A DNA stretch of 64,000 nt from Streptomyces guryensis (GCF_021261325.1 NZ_JAJSBI010000017.1:145012-209011); one strand, 5' to 3'; positions 7,837 to 16,562 are shown, counted from the first letter of the stretch. The notes: generated from the letters alone by a model not told the origin. A program made the numbers and translations.

Positions 7837-9456
7837 CGTCACCCGGAAGGTCCGCAGGAAGGTGTCCAGTGCCTGCCGGTTCGCGGAGTCGTCCCAGTCG
7901 GCGGCCGGAGTCGTCCACCGCAGCGAGAAGCCGCGTCCGCCGCCGAGCAGGAAGCCGCGCCCGAAGGTGCGCACCCGCGTGCCGTCGGCCTCGGAGAGCC
8001 ACTCCATGTCGGCCGCCTTGTACCCCTGGTACGTCGTCGCCTTGATCTCGCCGATCCGCCGGAAGCCGTCGTCCTTCTCCAGTTGGGGTTGGACGTCGTC
8101 GCGCCAGACGGCCACGGGGTCGGGGCCCACCACGGTGCTGTAGGTGACCGCGAGGGTGCGCGGGTCGCCGTCCGCGCCGAAGGTCACGCGGGTCGAAAGG
8201 CCGCCGACGCGGGAGGTGGCCACCCGTTTCCAGCCCTTGGGGAGGGCGACGGAGAAGCCCTCGGGCGCTGTGTAGCGGCTGAAGCCCTGCGGCAGTGCGC
8301 CGGCCGAAGGGGAGGCCGAGGGCGACGGCGCTGACGTCGTCGGCGACCGCGTGGGCGTGGGGGACGACGCGGACGGGCTGGGGTTCTGGCCGTCCGTGCG
8401 GCTGTCCGGCGGCGTCGCGGACGCCGTGGCGGACACCGACGGCTGGGGCGCGGTGTCGGTCGCGGAGGTGCCGGTGCCCGGCAGTTGATCGGTGGCGGCC
8501 AGCACGGCGGCCGTCACGGTGACGACGGCCAGCGCGGTCCCGATGGCCATGGTGCGTCTGCTCCACCCGGGGGCGGCATGGCAGGCGGCGGTGTAGACAC
8601 CGCGCAGCCGGGGCCGCGCCACGGTGTCCGCGAGCGTCTCGGGGTCCTCGGACAGGACGCGGGTGAGTGCCTCGCGGACCACCGCGCGGGTCAGCCGCTC
8701 CCTGGAGTTCTTGCGGAGCAGACCCTGCACCGTGCCGGTGAGGGGCCCGGCGTGCACCGGCGTGCGCAGCGGCAGCCGGTCCACGCCCTTCAAGGTGGCC
8801 TCGGGCCGGTCCCGGTCCCGGAACGGCGGGCGTCCCTCGACCATCGTGTAGAGGATCGCACCCAGCGCCCACAGGTCGGCCGCGGGCCCGATGCGCTCGT
8901 CGCGGGCCTGCTCAGGGGAGGCGTACGAGGGCGCGGAGAGCCTCGGTGCCAGGGTCGCGCCGGCCAGACCGAAGCCGGTGACCACGATCCCACCCCGGTC
9001 CCGCACATACACCTGGCCCGGGCTGAGTTCGCCGTGGGTGATGCCCTCGCCGTGCGCCGCCTCCAGCACGTCGAGCAGCTCCAGCCCGATACGGGCCGCC
9101 CGCACGTAGTTGAACGTGCCCTGCTGGGCGACGAGTTCGCCCAGGGGTGTCCCGTCGATCCATTCGGTCACGATCCACAGGACGCCGTCCTGCTCCACGG
9201 CGTCGACGACCGTCGCGACCGCGCCGGGACACATCAGCCCCATGGTCTCGGACATGCGGATGATGCGGGCCGTCGCCCGGGGCGCGGCCTCGCCGTCCGG
9301 GTCGTCCGGGAGCGCGATCTGGGTGAGGAGGTAGGCCCGCCCGACGTTGACGTCCTTGCCGTACCAGCAGATGCGGTTGGTCTCCTGGTGGACGACATCG
9401 ACGAGCCGGTACCTTCCGGCGACCAACTCGTGCGTGAAGACATGCGCCTTGACCAT
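7828..9456 (-). CDS. Membrane-anchored Ser/Thr pseudokinase
   Basis: 542 residues: N-terminal kinase-fold domain (1-280), one membrane helix (about 303-322), a Pro/Ser/Thr-rich linker and a C-terminal extracellular domain of about 150 residues. The fold is PknB-like (SYASPEQARDERIGPAADLWALGAILYTMVEG), but the catalytic residues are gone. HRD is HGE (141-143), the following Lys/Asn positions are Ser/Gln in LSPGQV, and DFG is GFG (161-163). No VAIK lysine is evident in the AYLLTQIA strand. It should bind partners rather than phosphorylate, perhaps relaying signals from outside the cell. ATG 9456 is chosen because GAGGG sits 6 nt upstream; ATG 9462 would overlap that site. Confidence 0.85.
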   Translation of the reverse strand: MVKAHVFTHELVAGRYRLVDVVHQETNRICWYGKDVNVGRAYLLTQIALPDDPDGEAAPRATARIIRMSETMGLMCPGAVATVVDAVEQDGVLWIVTEWIDGTPLGELVAQQGTFNYVRAARIGLELLDVLEAAHGEGITHGELSPGQVYVRDRGGIVVTGFGLAGATLAPRLSAPSYASPEQARDERIGPAADLWALGAILYTMVEGRPPFRDRDRPEATLKGVDRLPLRTPVHAGPLTGTVQGLLRKNSRERLTRAVVREALTRVLSEDPETLADTVARPRLRGVYTAACHAAPGWSRRTMAIGTALAVVTVTAAVLAATDQLPGTGTSATDTAPQPSVSATASATPPDSRTDGQNPSPSASSPTPTRSPTTSAPSPSASPSAGALPQGFSRYTAPEGFSVALPKGWKRVATSRVGGLSTRVTFGADGDPRTLAVTYSTVVGPDPVAVWRDDVQPQLEKDDGFRRIGEIKATTYQGYKAADMEWLSEADGTRVRTFGRGFLLGGGRGFSLRWTTPAADWDDSANRQALDTFLRTFRVTSG

Positions 9457-9565
9457 GGTCATCCCTCGTCGAACCCCTGGCTCTCACCTTTCACAGAGGT
9501 ACGAGGAGCGCGACGGTGTGTGTTCAAAGGATCCGCAAATCATCGGCGCCCGCGGGTCCGGAGAC

Positions 9566-10525
9566 TCAGCGCAGTCCGAAGCGTTCCGCCCACGCCATGA
9601 CGTCGCCGGGCGTCGCGTTGCCCCCGCACACGACCAGCCCGAGACGTGCGCCCTCACCGGCCCGCTCCAGGACCTGCCGGGCCGCGGGCAGCAGACAGCC
9701 GGCCGCGGGTTCGGCCCACACCTTGGCATGGTCGGCGAGGTCGAGCGTGCCCCGCACCGCCTCCCGGTCCGGCACCACGAGCACCTCGTGGACCAGCGCG
9801 GACACATGGTCATAGGTCAGTTGCGAAACGGACGGTGCGCTGAGCGTGCTCACGACGGACGACAGGGCGACCGGCACCGGGCCGCCCGCCGCCAGCGCCT
9901 CCGACATGGCCTGCGCACCCTCCGTCTCCACACCCCAGATCCGCACGTCCGGCCGCCGGTCCCGCAGCGCCGCCGCGACACCGGAGATCAGTCCACCGCC
10001 CCCGATGCTGACGAGCACGTCGGTGACGTCCCCCGCGTCGTCTGCGAACTCCAGCCCGACGGTGCCCTGTCCGGCGACGACCACCGGGTCGTCGAAGGGA
10101 TGGACCAGCGTCAGCCCCTCCTCCTGCAGCGGCTTCATCAGTGCGAACGCCTCGGCCATGTCGTCGGCCAGCCGCACCGACGCTCCCGCGGCCTCCGCGA
10201 TCCCGATCGAACGGGCGGGGGCCGAGCGCGGCATGACCACCGTGGCCTTCACATCGAGGGCGGCGGCCATGACCGCCAGGGCGATGCCGTGGTTGCCGCC
10301 GCTGACCGCCACGACTCCCGCGGCCCGCTCACGGGCGCTCAGCGAGAGCAACTTCGCCGTCGCCCCGCGCACCTTGAACGAACCGGTGCGCTGCAGCAGC
10401 TCCAGCTTGACGGTGACCGGGGCACCGAGCAGCGCGGCCAGGCCCGGGCTCGGCAGCGTCGGCGTACGCAGCACCTGCCCGGCGATACGCTCGGCCGCGG
10501 CTTCGACCTCGGAGATCCCGATCAA
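9566..10525 (-). CDS. PLP-dependent threonine/serine dehydratase
   Basis: About 319 residues of fold-type II PLP enzyme. Lys51 in TGSFKVRGA is the Schiff-base lysine; SGGNHGIALA and the phosphate-binding SIGGGGLISG are both present, and CGGNATP closes the site. It would deaminate threonine or serine to a 2-oxo acid, or act as a serine racemase. No ACT regulatory domain is present, so it is the short catabolic type. I choose TTG 10525 because GGAAAGG lies 9 nt upstream and homologues usually begin with this IGISEVEAA segment; GTG 10534 and GTG 10576 are alternatives. The gene stands alone with a dyad upstream. Confidence 0.86.
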   Translation of the reverse strand: MIGISEVEAAAERIAGQVLRTPTLPSPGLAALLGAPVTVKLELLQRTGSFKVRGATAKLLSLSARERAAGVVAVSGGNHGIALAVMAAALDVKATVVMPRSAPARSIGIAEAAGASVRLADDMAEAFALMKPLQEEGLTLVHPFDDPVVVAGQGTVGLEFADDAGDVTDVLVSIGGGGLISGVAAALRDRRPDVRIWGVETEGAQAMSEALAAGGPVPVALSSVVSTLSAPSVSQLTYDHVSALVHEVLVVPDREAVRGTLDLADHAKVWAEPAAGCLLPAARQVLERAGEGARLGLVVCGGNATPGDVMAWAERFGLR

Positions 10526-10594
10526 GACAGTCACCCTTTCCGGCACGGGGAGGGGAGGGCCCGCACCGCTTCGCACCCTGACGCGGGAGACGGT

Positions 10595-10606
10595 GTTTGG
10601 TCAAAC
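10595..10606. promoter_or_regulatory. Short dyad upstream of the dehydratase
   Basis: GTTTG-GT-CAAAC lies about 70 bp upstream of the chosen dehydratase start, in an A/T-enriched pocket of otherwise very GC-rich DNA. Read on the minus strand it contains TTTGACC, which could double as a -35 element. Operator or promoter role is a guess. Confidence 0.3.
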
Positions 10607-10665
10607 GGTTCGGGGTTTCGCGTTGGGGGAGGAGCGGCGGCGCCCGTTGCCCTCGCCGTCCTCTC

Positions 10666-11703
10666 TCAGAGATCCCGCCGTACCAGATACTCCAGAAGCG
10701 ACCGCAGCTCGTCCACGGGCCGTGCCTCCAGGGGCACGTCGGCGAGAGCCGACTCCACCGCGGCGAGGTGAGCCCGTGCCTCGGCCAGCGCCTCCGTCCG
10801 GCCGCCCAGCGCCTCGATCAGTGCCGCCGCATCCCCGACCTCCCCGCCGGCATCCAGAAGGGCGGCGAGCCGGCGGGATGCGGGGGCGCCGGAGTCGAGT
10901 GCGGCCAGGACCGGGAACGTCTTCTTCCGTTCGCGCAGATCGCCGTGGACGGGCTTCCCGGTGACCGTGGGGTCGCCCCACAGGCCCAGGACGTCGTCGA
11001 CGACCTGGAAGGCGATCCCGAGGTGCCGTCCCGCACGGTCGAGGGCGTCGACCACCGAAGGAGCAGCGCCGCCGAGCAGGGCGCCGAGCGCGGCGGCGCC
11101 CCCGAGCAGGGCGCCCGTCTTGTGCTCGGCCATCGCCCGGTACTCCTCCGGACGCACCCGCCCGGGTCCCGTCCAGGGGCGCGTGGCGAACAGCAGGTCG
11201 TCCGCCTGCCCGCGCACCAGGTCGCCCAGCGCCACCGACAGCAGCCGCACACCCTGCGGCCCGCCCGGTGCCGCGGCGAGAACCTCGACGGCCAGCGCGA
11301 ACAGCGCGTCACCCGCGAGGACGGCGGGCCCGGTGCCGTACGCCTTCCAGACGGTGGGGCGGCTCCGCCGCGCCGCGTCGCCGTCCATGATGTCGTCGTG
11401 CAGGAGGGAGAAGGTGTGCACCAACTCCACCGCGACGGCCGCCGGGACCCCGGCTCGTCCGTCCGCGCCCGCCGCCTCGGCGCCGAGCACGGCCAGCGCC
11501 TGGCGCACGCCCTTCCCGCCGGACCCGACGGCCGGCGCGCCGCCCACCTCGCACCAGCCGAAGGAGTAGGCGGCCATCTCACCCACCCAGGGATGCATCC
11601 GCCCTACGGCCTCCACCAGCGCGGGCCGCACCAGCTCGCGGCAGCGGTCCAGGACTTGGTGAGCCTCGGCCGGTGCCCGCAGGGCCTCGGGGAGCGCCGT
11701 CAC
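10666..11703 (-). CDS. Polyprenyl (geranylgeranyl-type) diphosphate synthase
   Basis: 345 residues. This trans-prenyltransferase condenses isopentenyl diphosphate with an allylic diphosphate. The first Asp-rich motif is LLHDDIMDGD (Asp103, 104, 107) followed by the Arg-rich tail AARRSRPT. The second is FQVVDDVLGLWGD (Asp236, 237, 244). GKPVHGDLRERKKTFPVL follows as in GGPP/FPP synthases. Product length cannot be read safely; GGPP is usual for this Streptomyces type. GTG 11703 overlaps the stop of the TPR gene (GTGA), so translation is coupled. No terpene cyclase lies nearby, so the product may feed another locus. Confidence 0.88.
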   Translation of the reverse strand: MTALPEALRAPAEAHQVLDRCRELVRPALVEAVGRMHPWVGEMAAYSFGWCEVGGAPAVGSGGKGVRQALAVLGAEAAGADGRAGVPAAVAVELVHTFSLLHDDIMDGDAARRSRPTVWKAYGTGPAVLAGDALFALAVEVLAAAPGGPQGVRLLSVALGDLVRGQADDLLFATRPWTGPGRVRPEEYRAMAEHKTGALLGGAAALGALLGGAAPSVVDALDRAGRHLGIAFQVVDDVLGLWGDPTVTGKPVHGDLRERKKTFPVLAALDSGAPASRRLAALLDAGGEVGDAAALIEALGGRTEALAEARAHLAAVESALADVPLEARPVDELRSLLEYLVRRDL

Positions 11704-12740
11704 CGTACGGCCTCCGCCTCGACGCCGAACTCCTCCTGCGCACGCGCCACCATCTCCCGAGCGTGCCGCAGCCCGATACGCTCCAGCTCACATGCCAGAT
11801 CGGCGAGTTCGGTCGCCGTCTCGGCGCGGTCGCGGCCCAGCCGGGCCAGGGACTTGGCCAGCCCCAGTCGCGCCAGTGCCTCCCCGCGTGGCTCGCTCAT
11901 CGCGCGGAACTCCGTGCGCGCCTGCTCGTACAGGTCACGCGCCTCGGCGCAACGCCCCGCCCGGTACAGGACGTTGCCGCGCATCTTGTGGTTGTAGGCC
12001 AGCGCGCTGGACAGCTTCATCGCCCGGCACGTCGCCTCCGCCTCGGACAGCAGCCCCAGCGCCCGCTCGACGTCCCCGTCCCGCACGGACACGATGTCGG
12101 CGAGCCCGCGCAGCGCCCAGGCGTGCCCGCGCCGGTCGTCGGCGCGCGCGGCTATCCCGGCCGCCTCCTCGAACAAGTCGTACGCGGTGTCGTACTCACC
12201 CGTGTTGCGGTGGATCTGCGCGATGCCCTCCAGCGCCCACACCGTGTGCCGCGCCTCGCCGCGCCGCCGGGCCTCCGCCAGCAGCTGCTCGTGCAACCTG
12301 CGGACGGCCTCGTAGTCGCCCTGGATGCGGCCGGTCTCGGCGAGTCCCGCCAGCGAGTAGCCGCGTACGACGACGTCTTTGCCCAGTTCGCCGAGTTCGG
12401 CCGCGAGCCCGAGCAGCCGCCGGGCCAGTGGGAAGGCGCCGCGCTGCCGGGCCAGGGTCCCGCCGCTCCACAGCGCCCACGCCATCGCGGCTGTGTCCCC
12501 GGCCGCGCGGGCCGCGCGGTAGCTCGCCTTCCACGCCCGGTCGGCGTCCGCGACCTGCCCCAGCCGGCGGTGTGCCTCGGCCACCGCGAGCCCGGACCGT
12601 GCCACTTCCCCGTGCTGCCCGGCCCGCTCGGCCGCTCTCAACTCCCTTGTGCCGACGGCCAGTACGTCCGGCAGTGAGGAATTCACGGAGAGGGTGGTCA
12701 GGGCGCCCTGGTATTCCGGGGCGAAAGCCTTTCCGTACAT
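11700..12740 (-). CDS. TPR-repeat protein, first gene of prenyl synthase operon
   Basis: 346 residues made almost wholly of helical hairpins with tetratricopeptide spacing, for example EVARSGLAVAEAHRRLGQVA, HTVWALEGIAQIHRNTGEYD and SALAYNHKMRGNVLYRAGR. TPR arrays are protein-binding scaffolds; no HTH or enzyme domain is visible. I take ATG 12740 (MYGKAFAPEYQG) with AAAGGG upstream; a reading from 12767 would run through the operator array. It is coupled by a 4-nt overlap to the polyprenyl synthase, so the two probably act together, perhaps with the TPR protein as sensor or partner. Upstream lie four 13-bp-spaced dyads. Confidence 0.82.
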   Translation of the reverse strand: MYGKAFAPEYQGALTTLSVNSSLPDVLAVGTRELRAAERAGQHGEVARSGLAVAEAHRRLGQVADADRAWKASYRAARAAGDTAAMAWALWSGGTLARQRGAFPLARRLLGLAAELGELGKDVVVRGYSLAGLAETGRIQGDYEAVRRLHEQLLAEARRRGEARHTVWALEGIAQIHRNTGEYDTAYDLFEEAAGIAARADDRRGHAWALRGLADIVSVRDGDVERALGLLSEAEATCRAMKLSSALAYNHKMRGNVLYRAGRCAEARDLYEQARTEFRAMSEPRGEALARLGLAKSLARLGRDRAETATELADLACELERIGLRHAREMVARAQEEFGVEAEAVR

Positions 12741-12757
12741 GGATCCCTTTCGGTTGT

Positions 12758-12806
12758 GTGTATACACCCCGTCTATACGTTCTATGTATACATGGTGTGT
12801 ATAGAG
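12758..12806. promoter_or_regulatory. Operator array: four TATA-centred dyads at 13-bp period
   Basis: Four related 10-mers have centres exactly 13 bp apart: GTGTATACAC (12758-12767), GTCTATACGT (12771-12780), ATGTATACAT (12784-12793) and GTGTATAGAG (12797-12806). The first and third are perfect palindromes. The array starts 18 bp before the TPR gene's ATG and would overlap its promoter. A dimeric repressor binding cooperatively along one tract is the natural reading. GntR-type regulators of the YtrA kind use somewhat similar GTxTATACAxC-like sites, but that link is from memory and unverified. Confidence 0.7.
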
Positions 12807-12890
12807 CGTCGAAAAATGGGCCCCGGCCCAGAGGGCCAGGGCATCACCTGCTGGAGATCAAGACGTCGTCGGCGTCGGAGAGGTTGCTCC

Positions 12891-12928
12891 TGGGGCGCGG
12901 ATCACTCCGTGGGGCGCGGACAACTCCA
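12891..12928. repeat. 19-bp tandem duplication
   Basis: Two adjacent 19-bp units share their first 11 bases (TGGGGCGCGGA at 12891 and 12910) and differ at three positions overall. They sit just past the stop of the AIM24 gene, in the gap before the TPR operon. Probably a slippage duplication; no function seen. Confidence 0.6.
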
Positions 12929-12934
12929 TGCGGC

Positions 12935-13612
12935 TCAGTGCTGCTGGGCCTTCTGCGGCGTCGCCTCGCTCGGCCGAACGACCACGTACCCGTCGCCCTG
13001 CAGCATCAGCTGCACGGCCTCCCCGCTGCCGCCGCGCAGCATCGATCCGATGGACTGCGAACGGTGCAGCGAGGTCTGCAGACCGGCCGTCCAGCCGACC
13101 ACCGCATCCGTGTCCACGTACACCGGGAACTGCGCCGAGACCGGGATGACCAGCGGATTGCCCTCGCACACCAGACCCAGCCTGCCCTGCCCCGTGAAGA
13201 CACTGTTGAACAGGCCGCCGCCGGCGATGCCCGCGCCCTTCACCGTCGAGATCCGGTACGACAACGAGGCGTCGAAACACAGGACGTTGCGGCCGTTGAC
13301 GGTGAACTCGTCGCCGGGGTCGACCTCGACGATGAAACAGTTCTGCGCCTCGTGCGCGAACCAGGCCTCGCCCTGCCCGCGCACCGCCATCAGCGGCAGC
13401 CCCTCCCCGGTGACCGCGCGCTTGAGCATGCCGCCCACGCCCTGGCCCTTGCGCTCGAACTGGAGGTTGCCGCGGTAGGCGACCATCGCACCCTGGCGGG
13501 CGAGCATCTCGCCGTTGACCGCGTATTTGACGCACTTGGCGTTCTCGATCGTCATGCCGGGCGCGGCGGCCGGCTGGACCATGTGCTCGCTGGAGAAAAG
13601 GGAACCCTTCAT
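12935..13612 (-). CDS. AIM24 family protein
   Basis: 225 residues of mostly beta strand (NAKCVKYAVNGEMLARQGAM, RGQGEAWFAHEAQNCFIVEV, TVNGRNVLCFDASLSYRI), matching AIM24, a TRAP-like double-psi beta-helix family. Bacterial members are often found with TerD-type stress proteins; the biochemical role is unknown. ATG 13612 is preceded by ACAGGA at 7 nt; a longer TTG reading from 13648 is less likely. It follows the TerD-CAP fusion, 64 bp away on the same strand but upstream of it in transcription order, so the pair may be co-regulated. Confidence 0.82.
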   Translation of the reverse strand: MKGSLFSSEHMVQPAAAPGMTIENAKCVKYAVNGEMLARQGAMVAYRGNLQFERKGQGVGGMLKRAVTGEGLPLMAVRGQGEAWFAHEAQNCFIVEVDPGDEFTVNGRNVLCFDASLSYRISTVKGAGIAGGGLFNSVFTGQGRLGLVCEGNPLVIPVSAQFPVYVDTDAVVGWTAGLQTSLHRSQSIGSMLRGGSGEAVQLMLQGDGYVVVRPSEATPQKAQQH

Positions 13613-13676
13613 GCGGGCATCCTGTCCCGGAAGATTCCGTTCCGCCAAGATCGCGGGGAGGTTCGGTTCCCGGTGG

Positions 13677-15185
13677 TCAGGCGCCGAACAGCTGGGTCCA
13701 GTACATGCCTGCAGGGCCGCCGCCCGCGAAACCGATCCCGATGTGCGTGAAGTCGGGCTTGAGGATGTTGGCGCGATGGCCGGGACTGTTCATCCAGCCG
13801 TCCACGACCTCGGCGGGGGAGCGCTGGCCACAGGCTATGTTCTCGCCGATCGAGCGCTGTCGCGCACCCGCGGCGGCGGCCCGGTCCCAGGGGCGGCTTC
13901 CTTCCGGTGACGTGTGCGAGTAGAAGGCGCGGGCCACCATGTCCACGCTGTGCGCCTGTGCCGCGGTGGTGAGGAGGGGGTCGGTGGCCAGGGGCGGCAG
14001 ACCGGCCCGTGCGCGCTCCCGGTTGGTGAGGTCGACGACCTGCGCCGCCGTGCTCGCCAGGCCGCCCGCAGTGAGCGGCCTGGCCCAGAGCGCGGCCCAG
14101 TACACGTCCCCCGACCGGCCGTCGCCGACGTACGCCAGGCCGGCATGCACGAAGTCCGGGTCGCACAGGGTGCGGCCGGGCTGCTCCTCGCTCAGGCAGT
14201 ACTGGACGAACTCGGCGGGCGTGCGCGGACCGGAGACCAGGTGCTCGCCGATGGTGAGATACGTGTATCCGGCGGCCGTGACGCGCTGGTGGACGGAGAC
14301 GCCGTCCTGGCTCTCCACACCGAGGCGGCCTGCCCTGGCCATGGCGCCGGCGTGGGCGCGGGCCGCCGATGCCAGGCGGGCGTCGAAGGCGACAGGCGGG
14401 GAACCGGACGCGGCACGGGCGGAGTTGACCAGACCGAGGCAGCCGTCCGGATCGGTGGAGTTCGGGGCGGCGGGCGCGCCCGGGGCGGGGGAGTGGGAGC
14501 GGGGGGCCGCCGGTGACGAGAACGTCGGCAGGGTTCCGGTGCGCGGTGACGGCGGGGCAACGGCTCGGGATGGCGAGGTCGGCGGCGACGCCGGTGTCGG
14601 GGCCGTGGCCCGGCTCCCGGGTGCCTGTCGCGTCGCAGACCTGGGCCGGTGCCGGTGTGCCGTCGCCGCCCCGGCCCCGTCGTCGAGGACGTCCACGCCG
14701 AAGTCCCGCGCAAGCCCGGCGAGCCCGTCGGCGTAGCCCTGCCCCAGCGCCCGCAGCTTCCAGCCGCCGCCCCGCCGGTAGATCTCCGCGAGCAGCAGGA
14801 CGGTCTCCTGCCCCGGGCGTGGCGGGGCGAAGCGGGCGAGGGGGCGGCCGCCCGGAGCCGAGACATGGAGCGTGGGTGCGGGCAGGCGGCCCAGGGGAGT
14901 GCCGGGCTCGGCCGGGCTGACGACCACCGTGACCCTGGTGGCTCCCGGGCGCAGCCTCGGCGGGTCGACGGTGAGAGTGCCGCCGTCGAGTCGGGCGCCC
15001 GGGGCGGATGCCTGGTTGTAGAACACGAAGTCGCCGTCGCCGCGGACCCTGCCCCCGTCGTCCGTGATCAGCGCGGACACATCGAAGGGGCCGGGCACCC
15101 GGACGGTCACGGCGCCGTCCGGCAGGGGCATGTTGCCCCCGGGCACCAACTCGCTCATCCCCGCCGCCCTGGTGTCGTCGCTCAC
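13677..15185 (-). CDS. TerD domain fused to two CAP/SCP domains
   Basis: 502 residues. Residues about 10-170 are a TerD-type calcium-binding stress domain (SELVPGGNMPLPDG at the start, GGWKLRALGQGYADGLAGLARDFGV at the end, read in pieces). A Pro/Ser/Thr linker follows (about 170-258). Two CAP (cysteine-rich secretory/PR-1) domains follow: one from CLGLVNSARAASG to VYWAALWA, the second from VVDLTNRERARAGLPPL through GENIACGQRSPAEVVDGWMNS and HIGIGFAGG. No signal peptide or membrane helix precedes the TerD domain, which is odd because CAP domains are usually exported. GTG 15185 has GGAG about 11 nt upstream; ATG 15158 is an alternative. Loss of cell-surface role is possible but unproven. Confidence 0.85.
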   Translation of the reverse strand: MSDDTRAAGMSELVPGGNMPLPDGAVTVRVPGPFDVSALITDDGGRVRGDGDFVFYNQASAPGARLDGGTLTVDPPRLRPGATRVTVVVSPAEPGTPLGRLPAPTLHVSAPGGRPLARFAPPRPGQETVLLLAEIYRRGGGWKLRALGQGYADGLAGLARDFGVDVLDDGAGAATAHRHRPRSATRQAPGSRATAPTPASPPTSPSRAVAPPSPRTGTLPTFSSPAAPRSHSPAPGAPAAPNSTDPDGCLGLVNSARAASGSPPVAFDARLASAARAHAGAMARAGRLGVESQDGVSVHQRVTAAGYTYLTIGEHLVSGPRTPAEFVQYCLSEEQPGRTLCDPDFVHAGLAYVGDGRSGDVYWAALWARPLTAGGLASTAAQVVDLTNRERARAGLPPLATDPLLTTAAQAHSVDMVARAFYSHTSPEGSRPWDRAAAAGARQRSIGENIACGQRSPAEVVDGWMNSPGHRANILKPDFTHIGIGFAGGGPAGMYWTQLFGA

Positions 15186-15239
15186 GCCTCGAAGACTCCA
15201 CCGGAGAACGTCCACCGGAGCGGCCGGGTTCCCGCCGGC

Positions 15240-16442
15240 TCAGTCCCGGGCGATCCCGGGAGCGATGTCCTCGTAGCGCTCGACGGGCGGTGCGGCGCGC
15301 AGTGCCTTCGACTGCTTCCCGCAGAAGGCGGACTCCAGCGTGCCCACCATCGTGTTGAGCACGGAGACGTTGTTGGACGTGGTGGCCACGGCCGTGAAGC
15401 TGCGCCGGCCGTCCTTCGTGGCGAACGCGTACGTGTAGTAGCCCTGGACGGAGCCCGTGTGCCCGTACACCGAGATCCCGCAGGACAGGTCGCGGCGCCG
15501 CAGCCCCAGCCCGTACGCCTGGTTGGTGCCGGCCGGCACCATGCGCTCCATCTGCCGCAGCTGCGCGGGCGACGTCAGCCGGCCGCCGAGCAGGGCGGAG
15601 AGGAAGGTGTTCAGATCCCGTGTGGTGGAGATGACCGCGCCCGCGCTCTGGGCCCACGACATCGTCTGCTCGGTGGCGTCGACCAGGGGCGCGCCCTTCT
15701 CGTCCGGCGTGAGATAGCCGCTGGCGTGGCGGCCGGGGATCCGGGCGCCGGGGTGGACGTAGAAGGTGTCGCGCAGTTTCAGCGGCTTGAAGATGCGGTT
15801 CTCGTACTCCGTCCGTACGGAGTGGCCGGTCAGCTTCTCGATGAGCATGCCGGCGACGATGAAGTTGGTGTTGGAGTACGAGTACGCGGCGCCCGGCGCG
15901 CTGGTGCGGGGGTGCCACAGCGAGCGCTTCACGAGCTCGCGGTAGGTGAAGACCTTGTTGCGGACCTCCTGGAAGCCGGGGACCGTCTTCGCGAACATGG
16001 TGTTCGTGTAGTCGTACAGGCCGCTCCGCTGGCCCAGAATCTCGCGCACCGTGATCGTGCGGTCCGGCAGCAGTCCCGGCAGATACCGGTCGACCGGGGC
16101 GTCGAGCCTCAGCGTGCCCTCGTCCGCCAGTTGCAGCAGCACCACGGTCGTGAAGGTCTTGGTGACGCTGCCGATACGGAACCGGTCGGCGTTGCTGATC
16201 GACCGTCTGCTCTTGTGGTCGGCCACGCCCATGGCGGCCCTTTCGACGGTGCCGCGGTCGTCGATCCGGGCGATCGCGCCGGGTGCGCCCTGTTTCAGCG
16301 CCGTGACGAGGCGGCCCTGAAGGGTGGTCAGGTCGGGCTTCGGCAGCGGCACGGCGGGAGTGGCGTGCGAGGGGACCGCGAGCAGGGAGAGCACGACCGT
16401 TCCCAGGACCGTGCCCTTGGATGCGAGATGGGTCACATTCAC
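15240..16442 (-). CDS. Secreted D-Ala-D-Ala carboxypeptidase-like serine hydrolase
   Basis: About 400 residues with a Sec signal peptide (VLGTVVLSLLAVPSHA). The R61 DD-peptidase/class C fold is complete: SxxK in IGSVTKTF, YxN in YSYSNTNF and HTG in YGHTGSVQGY. It would act on peptidoglycan stem peptides or other amides and esters outside the cell. The start is uncertain among TTG 16451, GTG 16442 and GTG 16436; I prefer 16442 with GAAAG about 9 nt upstream. The gene is divergent from the M4 protease across a 250-bp gap that holds dyad and hairpin elements. Confidence 0.85.
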   Translation of the reverse strand: MNVTHLASKGTVLGTVVLSLLAVPSHATPAVPLPKPDLTTLQGRLVTALKQGAPGAIARIDDRGTVERAAMGVADHKSRRSISNADRFRIGSVTKTFTTVVLLQLADEGTLRLDAPVDRYLPGLLPDRTITVREILGQRSGLYDYTNTMFAKTVPGFQEVRNKVFTYRELVKRSLWHPRTSAPGAAYSYSNTNFIVAGMLIEKLTGHSVRTEYENRIFKPLKLRDTFYVHPGARIPGRHASGYLTPDEKGAPLVDATEQTMSWAQSAGAVISTTRDLNTFLSALLGGRLTSPAQLRQMERMVPAGTNQAYGLGLRRRDLSCGISVYGHTGSVQGYYTYAFATKDGRRSFTAVATTSNNVSVLNTMVGTLESAFCGKQSKALRAAPPVERYEDIAPGIARD

Positions 16443-16541
16443 GTGAGGCAACTTTCTTCCGTGTCGTCACATCTCCACAGTCGACGCACAGTTGGTCACC
16501 CACTGATCACTGAGCGATGTGGATTTGCAAAGTATTGCCAT

Positions 16542-16562
16542 ATATCGCACGGAAAGCGATAT
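16542..16562. promoter_or_regulatory. Dyad in serine hydrolase/M4 protease intergenic region
   Basis: ATATCGC (16542-16548) and GCGATAT (16556-16562) form perfect 7-bp arms around a 7-nt spacer. This is the most A/T-rich stretch of the 16443-16698 gap, so it is a good candidate operator or promoter for one or both divergent secreted-enzyme genes. Confidence 0.45.

Noticed and set aside
13609..16503. A 964-codon open frame on the minus strand
   Set aside because: It is the out-of-frame shadow of the TerD-CAP and serine hydrolase genes; the composition is Arg/Pro/Gly-rich nonsense.
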